Assembly (NCBI RefSeq): GCF_000422805.1
Contig: NZ_KE383926.1
Span: 137,399-201,398 of the forward strand
Source of the DNA: Nocardioides halotolerans DSM 19273
Lineage (GTDB): Bacteria > Actinomycetota > Actinomycetes > Propionibacteriales > Nocardioidaceae
DNA: 64,000 nucleotides
Direction: 5' to 3'
The stretch's first letter is position 1. The number at the start of each line of letters is the position of its first letter. The position numbers were made by a program, and so were the translations under genes. The notes below the pieces were generated by a model that saw only the letters and a program-made list of their open reading frames with translations, was not told the DNA's origin and did not search any database. This document shows positions 12,588 through 18,765 of the stretch, piece after piece.

Positions 12588-13799
12588 ATGGCTCTCACCG
12601 GCTCCCACAGCGCGCGCCACGTCGACCTCCCCGGGGCAGCGGCGAGCCCGTTCCGCCAGCCGAAGGCGGTGTGGGCGGTGGCCTTCGCCTGTGTCATCTC
12701 GTTCATGGGCATCGGCCTGGTCGACCCGATCCTCCCGTCGCTGGCCTCCTCGCTGCAGGCCACGCCGTCCCAAGTCGAGCTGCTCTTCACCAGCTACCTG
12801 GTCGTCACCGCGGTCGCGATGCTCGGGACCGGATGGGTGTCGAGCCGGATCGGTGCCAAGCGGACCCTCGTGACCGGGCTGGTGCTGATCGTGGTCTTCT
12901 CATTCATCGCGGGGTCCAGCGGCAGCATCGCCCAGATCGTCGGGTTCCGAGCCGGCTGGGGTCTGGGGAACGCCCTGTTCATCGCGACCTCCCTGGCCGT
13001 GATCGTCTCCTCCGCGAGCGGTGGCTTCGCCGGCGCGATCGTGCTCTACGAGACCGCGCTCGGGGTCGGCATCGCCTCCGGCCCACTGCTCGGCGGCGTG
13101 CTCGGCGACATCAGCTGGCGTGGGCCGTTCTACGGCGTCGGCGTGCTGATGCTGATCGCCCTGATCGCGACCGTCGTGCTGGTGCCCGAGCTGCCCAGGC
13201 CGGAGCGCAAGGCGTCGATCTCCGAGCCGCTCGAGGCGCTGCGGCACCGCAGCCTGGCCACCACCAGCGTCACGGGGTTGCTCTACAACTGGGCGTTCTT
13301 CACGATCCTCGGCTACGCGCCGTTCCTCATGGACCTGACGCCGATCAAGCTGGGGGCGGTCTTCTTCTGCTGGGGCGTGCTGGTGGCGCTCTTCGCGGTG
13401 TTCGGGGCGCCGGCCCTCAAGGCGAGGTTCGGGACGCCGCGCACGCTGTACGGCGCCTTCGCCGCCATGGCCGCCATCTCCCTGGTCATCGGGCTCTTCC
13501 CCGACCGCCGCTGGGTCGTGATCGTGGCCGTGGTGCTGTCGGGGATCGTGATCGGGCTCAACAACACCCTGGTGACGACGGCGGTGATGAGCATCGCGCC
13601 GGTGCCGCGCGCGACGGCGTCCGCGACCTACGGCTTCGTCCGCTTCATCGGCGGTGGGCTCGCGCCGTTCGCCGCCGGCCAGCTGGTCGAGCACTACAAC
13701 CCGCACGTGCCCTTCATCATCGGCGCGGTCGCGGTCCTCGCCGCCGCGGTCGTCCTGAGCACGGTGCACCCCGTCCTCGTGGACGCGGACCGCCGCTGA
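12588..13799 (+). CDS. MFS transporter (DHA1-type, drug efflux-like)
   Basis: 403 aa with about 12 hydrophobic segments and the MFS loop 2-3 signature region (GWVSSRIGAKRT). The N-terminal motif GIGLVDPILPSLASSL and the helix-5 region GIASGPLLGG are characteristic of drug:H+ antiporter-1 proteins. It is likely an inner-membrane exporter of a small toxic molecule, repressed by the divergent MarR. The substrate is unknown. The start ATG is 7 nt after a TATAAT box. Confidence 0.92.
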   Translation: MALTGSHSARHVDLPGAAASPFRQPKAVWAVAFACVISFMGIGLVDPILPSLASSLQATPSQVELLFTSYLVVTAVAMLGTGWVSSRIGAKRTLVTGLVLIVVFSFIAGSSGSIAQIVGFRAGWGLGNALFIATSLAVIVSSASGGFAGAIVLYETALGVGIASGPLLGGVLGDISWRGPFYGVGVLMLIALIATVVLVPELPRPERKASISEPLEALRHRSLATTSVTGLLYNWAFFTILGYAPFLMDLTPIKLGAVFFCWGVLVALFAVFGAPALKARFGTPRTLYGAFAAMAAISLVIGLFPDRRWVVIVAVVLSGIVIGLNNTLVTTAVMSIAPVPRATASATYGFVRFIGGGLAPFAAGQLVEHYNPHVPFIIGAVAVLAAAVVLSTVHPVLVDADRR

Positions 13800-13909
13800 G
13801 GTCGGTGAGTTCTCAGCCGAAACTCAGCCCCGTCCGCAACTGCGGGCTGCTCCAGCGGGTCACACTCGAGGGTGGACGCACCGTCGTGTCCGCAGGAGGA
13901 GTGAGTGCC

Positions 13910-14446
13910 ATGGAGCGTTGGATGAAGGTGCCGCTGTGGAGCGGCGTGGCAACCGTGGTCGCCGGTGCAGCCCTGGGGGGCGTGCTGATGGCGGCGCCGA
14001 GCGGGCACGCGGCCCCGGGTACCGAGCGGGGCGTCCCGGAGTGCGCGAAGGCCGACCTGAGCGCGAAGTACCGCGGTGGCGACGCGGCGACGAGCCACCG
14101 CTACGGGCGGATCGTGCTGCGGAACACCTCCGAGCACGCCTGCTTCGTGAAGGGGTACGGCGGGCTGTCCTACGTCGGCAAGGGCAACGGCACCCAGATC
14201 GGGGCGCCGGCCGACCGGACCCCGAGCCCGACCCCCCGGACGGTGCTGCAGCCCGGTGACAAGGTGCGCAGCGCGGTCGTGGAGACCTCGACGGGGCCGT
14301 ACTCCGCGAAGGAGTGCCGGCCGACCAAGGTGGACGGGTTCCGCGTCTACGTGCCGGACGAGACCCGCTCGTTCTTCATCGCGCACCGCACCACGGGCTG
14401 CGCGAACCCGAAGATCCACCTGCTGAGCCACAAGGCCTATCGCTGA
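13910..14446 (+). CDS. Secreted DUF4232 domain protein
   Basis: 178 aa. A signal peptide covers residues 1-~35 (basic start, hydrophobic core, ending GHAA). The mature domain has four cysteines (PECAK, HACFV, KECRP, TGCAN), the spacing typical of actinobacterial DUF4232 proteins, presumably forming two disulfides. ATG at 13910 has AGGAGGA 9 nt upstream; an in-frame ATG at 13922 is less well placed. Function of the family is unknown; location is extracellular or envelope-associated. Confidence 0.88.
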   Translation: MERWMKVPLWSGVATVVAGAALGGVLMAAPSGHAAPGTERGVPECAKADLSAKYRGGDAATSHRYGRIVLRNTSEHACFVKGYGGLSYVGKGNGTQIGAPADRTPSPTPRTVLQPGDKVRSAVVETSTGPYSAKECRPTKVDGFRVYVPDETRSFFIAHRTTGCANPKIHLLSHKAYR

Positions 14447-14496
14447 GGTCCGACGTCGAGCGATGAGTGAGGGCGGCGGTCGAGGTCGACCTCCGC

Positions 14497-14809
14497 ATGA
14501 GCAGCACGGAGGCACCCGACCTCGACCAGCTGGCCCGCGACATCCTCGACTCGGTCCGCTACGTCGTGCTGGGCACGGTCGACGAGGACGGCCGGGCCCG
14601 CACCTCGCCGGTCTTCTTCACCCCGCACGACTACGAGGAGCCGCGGCGGGCGGCGGTTCAGCGCGGACGAGCTGTCGGACGACGACGGGTTGCGCCTGTG
14701 GGTGCTGCACGCGGAGAGCTGGGAGGTGCACGTCCGCGCCCGCCACCCCACGCTCGGCACCGGGCGCGACCGGCGGGTGGCCGTCGACCCGCGTCGCGGT
14801 CAGGGGTGA
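14497..14809 (+). pseudogene. Decayed pyridoxamine 5'-phosphate oxidase-like gene
   Basis: Frame 1 encodes a PPOX-type start (MSSTEAPDLDQLARDILDSV, then TVDEDGRARTSPVFFTPHDY) that breaks off near 14640. The expected C-terminus (RRFSADELSDDDGLRLWVL, then VHVRARHPTLGTGRDRRVAV) continues in frame 2 from 14651 to the stop at 14809. About 60 codons of the middle are missing relative to family length (inferred), so this is a deletion plus frameshift rather than a sequencing slip. The product is presumably nonfunctional. Confidence 0.8.
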
Positions 14810-14840
14810 CCGGTCGCCGCAGTTGGGGTACACCACCCAC

Positions 14841-15227
14841 ATGAGTGAGTCGCAGCCCGAGAGCCCGGGCAAGCACGCCGCGCCCGACGACGACCCCCAC
14901 AGCGACCCGCCGCCCGTGGCAGGGGCGGGTGGCGAGCACGCCGCCGAGGGCCCGCCCGACGAGGGCGGCGACGGCGACGAGGAGCCCGCCTCAGCGCAGG
15001 CGTCGGGCGAGTCCGGGGGCACCCGGCAGCCCGGCGCCGACCCCTCGGACGAGGCGGAGATCGAGGCCGAGCGGGAGCGCCGCCTCGACCCCGACAACCG
15101 CCCGGACGGCGTCGAGGTCGACAACACCCAGCGCACCTTCGACGTCGAGAAGGGCATGTTCGAGGACTCCGAGGGCTACGAGCAGGCCGAGGAGAAGTTC
15201 CCGCCGCTGGGCGGTCAGGGCGCCTGA
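14841..15227 (+). CDS. Conserved disordered acidic protein
   Basis: 128 aa, dominated by Asp, Glu, Pro, Gly and Ser; the first ~70 residues look intrinsically disordered. The C-terminal ~45 residues are more conserved-looking (NRPDGVEVDNTQRTFDVEKG, then MFEDSEGYEQAEEKFPPLGG). No signal peptide, membrane segment or known domain is seen. The start is ATG at 14841 with no clear Shine-Dalgarno. Function unknown. Confidence 0.7.
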   Translation: MSESQPESPGKHAAPDDDPHSDPPPVAGAGGEHAAEGPPDEGGDGDEEPASAQASGESGGTRQPGADPSDEAEIEAERERRLDPDNRPDGVEVDNTQRTFDVEKGMFEDSEGYEQAEEKFPPLGGQGA

Positions 15228-15258
15228 CGCGGATTCAGCCCGCCGCTGGTGGTCCTGA

Positions 15259-15264
15259 GACAAT
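15259..15264 (+). promoter_or_regulatory. -10 box (leaderless) for FAD reductase
   Basis: GACAAT ends 6 bases before the GTG at 15271, matching the leaderless spacing seen repeatedly in this window. Confidence 0.5.
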
Positions 15265-15270
15265 GAGCGG

Positions 15271-16524
15271 GTGACCGCACCCCCTCCTCCGCACGCCGAC
15301 GTCCTCGTCGTCGGCGCCGGTCCTGCGGGGTCGGCCGCGGCCGCCTGGCTGGCCCGCGGCGGCGCCGAGGTGGTGCTGGCCGACGCGGCAGTCTTCCCGC
15401 GCGACAAGACGTGCGGTGACGGGCTGACCCCCCGGGCGGTGGGCGAGCTGGAGCGGCTCGGCCTCGGCGACTGGCTGCGGGCACACACGGTCAACCAGGG
15501 GCTCCGTGCCCACGGGTTCGGCCAGACCCTGCTGCTGCCCTGGCCCGGCGGCACGCTTCCCGCCTGGGGCTCGGCGGTCGCGCGCACCGAGCTCGACGAC
15601 CACCTGCGGACCACCGCGATCAAGGCCGGCGCGACCGCGCTCGACGGCTTCCGCGCGGTCGACGTACGCCGCGAGGGCGGGCGGGTCGCCGCAGTGGTGT
15701 TCAAGACCGCCGAGGGCCCGGTCGAGATCGCCTGTCGGCACCTCGTCGTGGCCGACGGGGTGCGCTCGCCGCTGGGCAAGGCGCTGGGGCGCGAGTGGCA
15801 CCGCGACACGGTCTACGGCGTCGCCGGCCGGTCCTACGTGGCCAGCGGGATGAGCGACGACCCGTGGATCAGCAGCCACCTCGAGCTGCGCGACGAGGCC
15901 GGGAAGGTGCTCTCGGGCTACGGCTGGATCTTCCCGCTGGGCTCGACCGCGGGCAACGGCGAGGTGAACCTCGGCGTCGGCACGCTCGCCACCAGCAAGC
16001 GACCCGCCGACCTGGCGGTCAAGCCGCTGATGGCGCATTATGCCGAGCTGCGCCGCGAGGACTTCGAGCTCTCCGGCGACCTCCGCATGCCCACCTCGGC
16101 GCTGCTGCCGATGGGCGGCGCGGTGAGCAACGTGGCCGGGCCCAACTGGGCGCTGATCGGCGACGCGGCCGCCTGCGTCAACCCGCTCAACGGCGAGGGC
16201 ATCGACTACGGGCTCGAGACCGGCCGGCTCGTCGCCGACCTGATCGCCGACGGCGCCGACCTGGGCCGCGCCTGGCCGGCGCTGCTGGGCGAGCACTACG
16301 GCGAGGCGTTCTCCATCGCCCGCCGCCTCGCCGGCCTCGTCACCGTCCCGCACCTGCTCTCCACGCTCGGCCCGGCCGGCATGCGCTCCGACTGGCTGAT
16401 GACGCTCGCGCTGCGGTGGATGGGCAACCTCGTCACCGACGAGGACCGCGACCGCGCGGCCCGGGTCTGGCGCTGGGCCGGGCGCCGCTCGCTGGCCCGC
16501 GACGCACGACCGCCGTTCGCCTGA
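15271..16524 (+). CDS. Geranylgeranyl reductase-family FAD oxidoreductase
   Basis: 417 aa. The N-terminal Rossmann FAD motif VVGAGPAGSAAAAWLARGG is at ~12-30. The family motif DKTCGDGLTPRAV follows, with a mid-region VVADGVRSPLG and the FAD-pyrophosphate motif WALIGDAAACVNPLNGEGID near residue 300. Relatives reduce prenyl double bonds, e.g. the menaquinone side chain (MenJ type) or geranylgeranyl groups, at the membrane. Which substrate applies here cannot be told. It stands alone, with its own -10 box and GTG start, upstream of the Nudix gene. Confidence 0.88.
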   Translation: MTAPPPPHADVLVVGAGPAGSAAAAWLARGGAEVVLADAAVFPRDKTCGDGLTPRAVGELERLGLGDWLRAHTVNQGLRAHGFGQTLLLPWPGGTLPAWGSAVARTELDDHLRTTAIKAGATALDGFRAVDVRREGGRVAAVVFKTAEGPVEIACRHLVVADGVRSPLGKALGREWHRDTVYGVAGRSYVASGMSDDPWISSHLELRDEAGKVLSGYGWIFPLGSTAGNGEVNLGVGTLATSKRPADLAVKPLMAHYAELRREDFELSGDLRMPTSALLPMGGAVSNVAGPNWALIGDAAACVNPLNGEGIDYGLETGRLVADLIADGADLGRAWPALLGEHYGEAFSIARRLAGLVTVPHLLSTLGPAGMRSDWLMTLALRWMGNLVTDEDRDRAARVWRWAGRRSLARDARPPFA

Positions 16525-16556
16525 GCGTCCGTGTCCGAGCGGCCCCGCCGACCACT

Positions 16557-16562
16557 TAGGGT
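16557..16562 (+). promoter_or_regulatory. -10 box (leaderless) for tandem Nudix gene
   Basis: TAGGGT followed by 6 bases and the GTG at 16569. Confidence 0.6.
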
Positions 16563-16568
16563 CGAGAC

Positions 16569-17480
16569 GTGGCGGAGCGACGACAGGTGCGGAGGGTGCA
16601 GCGGGTCGCGGCGTACGCCGTGATCATCCGCGACGAGCGCATCCTGCTCAGCCGGCTGGCCAAGCGGCTGACCGCCAAGGAGCTGTGGACGCTCCCGGGT
16701 GGCGGCCTCGAGCACGGCGAGGACCCGCGCGACGCCGTGGTGCGCGAGGTGCACGAGGAGACCGGTCTCGACGTGGTCGTCGACGAGACCGCGCACGTCT
16801 ACTCGCAGCACCAGCGCGACACCTGGCGGCACGGGCGACGCGCCGACGCCCACGCGCTGCGGATCGTCTACGACGGCTGGGTGCCGGTCGACAGCCCGGA
16901 GCCCCGGGTCGTCGAGGTCGACGGGTCGACGATGGACGCCGCGTGGCACCCGGTGGCGAGGGTGCTCGACGGCACCGTGCCGGTGGTGGGCCTGGTGACC
17001 GAGGTGCTGGCGGAGCACCAGCCGTTCCGGCTCCAGCGCGTCGCGGCGTACGCCCTGGTGCTGCGGGAGGGACCGGGCGGGCCGGAGGTGCTGCTGACCC
17101 GCAACTCGGCGCGCGGGCCGCACCCCGGCGAGTGGATGCTGCCGGGCGGCGGCATCGACCACGGCGAGGAGCCGCGCCAGACGGTGGTCCGCGAGGTCCA
17201 GGAGGAGACCGGGCTGACCTGCACGCCGGGCGCGGTCCTCGACGTCGGCTCGACCCACTTCGAGGGCACGGCGCCCTCCGGACGCCGCGAGGACTTCCAC
17301 GCCCTCCAGATCGTCTACGCCGCCGAGGTGTCGGGCGGCGAGCCCCGCGTCGTCGAGGTCGACGGCACGACGGACGCCGCGGCGTGGGTGCCGCTCGCGT
17401 CGCTCGACGACCCGGACCACCCGGTCCGCGACCTCGTGCACACCTCGATCGCGGCGCTGCGCGCCCAGCTCCCGGCGTAG
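16569..17480 (+). CDS. Tandem-Nudix hydrolase
   Basis: 303 aa made of two complete Nudix domains (~10-150 and ~155-300). Both Nudix boxes fit G-x5-E-x7-REUxEExGU: GGLEHGEDPRDAVV plus REVHEETGL, and GGIDHGEEPRQTVV plus REVQEETGL. The halves also share HAL(R/Q)IVY and PRVVEVDG motifs, so they arose by internal duplication and both should bind Mg2+ and hydrolyse X-linked nucleoside diphosphates. The substrate is unknown. A -10 box overlapping its stop drives the next gene. Confidence 0.9.
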   Translation: MAERRQVRRVQRVAAYAVIIRDERILLSRLAKRLTAKELWTLPGGGLEHGEDPRDAVVREVHEETGLDVVVDETAHVYSQHQRDTWRHGRRADAHALRIVYDGWVPVDSPEPRVVEVDGSTMDAAWHPVARVLDGTVPVVGLVTEVLAEHQPFRLQRVAAYALVLREGPGGPEVLLTRNSARGPHPGEWMLPGGGIDHGEEPRQTVVREVQEETGLTCTPGAVLDVGSTHFEGTAPSGRREDFHALQIVYAAEVSGGEPRVVEVDGTTDAAAWVPLASLDDPDHPVRDLVHTSIAALRAQLPA

Positions 17481-17483
17481 ATT
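17478..17483 (+). promoter_or_regulatory. -10 box (leaderless) for HOT gene
   Basis: TAGATT uses the TAG stop of the Nudix gene as its first three bases and ends 6 nt before the GTG at 17490. Confidence 0.6.
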
Positions 17484-17489
17484 CGGCCC

Positions 17490-18764
17490 GTGCGCGAGAC
17501 CGTCTTCACCTACGCCGCGCCTGCGCTCAAGTTCGGCGCCGGCGCGTCCGCCGAGGTGGGCCACGACCTCGCGACGCTCGGTGCCCGTCGGGTCCTGCTC
17601 GTGACCGACGCGGGTGTGATGGCGACCGGCCACCCCACCCGGGTCGCCGAGCAGGTGTGGCAGCACGGGATCGAGACCGTGATCTTCGACCGCGCCCGGG
17701 TCGAGCCGACCGACGAGTCGATGGAGGAGGCGATCGCCTTCGCCCGCGACGCGGAGTCGACCGGACGCCGCCTGGACGCGATCGTGGCGATCGGTGGCGG
17801 CTCGTCGATCGACACTGCCAAGGCGGTCAACCTGCTGCTGACCAACCCGGGCGAGCTGATGGACTACGTCAACGCGCCGGTCGGCAAGGCGCGCGCGCCG
17901 CTGGAGCCGCTGCTGCCGCTGGTCGCGATCCCGACCACCACCGGCACCGGCAGCGAGAGCACGACCATCTGCGTGCTCGACGTGCTGGCGCTGAAGGTGA
18001 AGACCGGGATCAGCCATCCAGCGCTCCGCCCGCGGCTGGCGATCGTCGACCCGCAGCTGACGATCTCGCAGCCCACGATGGTGACCGCCGCGTCGGGCAT
18101 GGACATCCTCTGCCACGCGCTGGAGAGCTACACCGCCCGGTGGTACGCCGACTTCGACGCCAAGGAGGCCGACCAGCGCGTGCCCTACTGCGGGGCGAAC
18201 CCGATCGCCGACATGTGGTCGGAGAAGGCGCTGAGCCTGCTCGCGGGGGCGTTCCGCGCCGCCGTCCGCGACGGCGACGACACCGGGGCGCGCGAGCAGA
18301 TGGCGATGGCCGCGACGTTCGCCGGCCTCGGCTTCGGCAACGCCGGCGTGCACATCCCGCACGCCAACGCCTACCCGATCGCGGGCCGGGTGCGCGACTT
18401 CGTGCCGGACGGCTACCCCGAGGGCGAGCCGATCGTGCCGCACGGGATGGCGGTCTCGCTCACGGCCCCGGCGGCGTTCCGGTTCACCTTCGACGCGGCA
18501 CCCGAGCGGCACCTGCGCGCGGCCCGGATCCTCGACCCGGGCGCGACCGGCGACGGGCCGGAGCTGCTGGCGGGCGTGGTCACCGCGCTGATGCGCGACA
18601 TCGGCCTCCCGAACGGGCTGGCCGAGGTGGGGTACGGCGCCGGCGACGTGGACGACCTCGTGGCCGGGGCGACCCAGCAGCAGCGGCTGCTGGCGACCGC
18701 GCCGAAGGCGCCCACGGACGAGGACCTGGCACGGGTGTTCGTCGCCTCGATGGAACACTGGTGA
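17490..18764 (+). CDS. Hydroxyacid-oxoacid transhydrogenase (Fe-ADH family)
   Basis: 424 aa iron-containing alcohol dehydrogenase. NAD-site and core motifs are AIGGGSSIDTAKA and PTTTGTGSE. The metal-binding region is DILCHALESYTAR and GFGNAGVHIPHANAYPIAG. The latter and the segment CGANPIADMWSEKAL resemble ADHFE1/HOT rather than simple butanol dehydrogenases. HOT enzymes oxidise 4-hydroxybutyrate to succinate semialdehyde while reducing 2-oxoglutarate to D-2-hydroxyglutarate. The next gene, 1 bp away, is a D-2-hydroxyacid dehydrogenase, which fits. The HOT call is by motif similarity; a plain Fe-ADH is the alternative. Confidence 0.82.
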   Translation: MRETVFTYAAPALKFGAGASAEVGHDLATLGARRVLLVTDAGVMATGHPTRVAEQVWQHGIETVIFDRARVEPTDESMEEAIAFARDAESTGRRLDAIVAIGGGSSIDTAKAVNLLLTNPGELMDYVNAPVGKARAPLEPLLPLVAIPTTTGTGSESTTICVLDVLALKVKTGISHPALRPRLAIVDPQLTISQPTMVTAASGMDILCHALESYTARWYADFDAKEADQRVPYCGANPIADMWSEKALSLLAGAFRAAVRDGDDTGAREQMAMAATFAGLGFGNAGVHIPHANAYPIAGRVRDFVPDGYPEGEPIVPHGMAVSLTAPAAFRFTFDAAPERHLRAARILDPGATGDGPELLAGVVTALMRDIGLPNGLAEVGYGAGDVDDLVAGATQQQRLLATAPKAPTDEDLARVFVASMEHW

Positions 18765-18765
18765 G

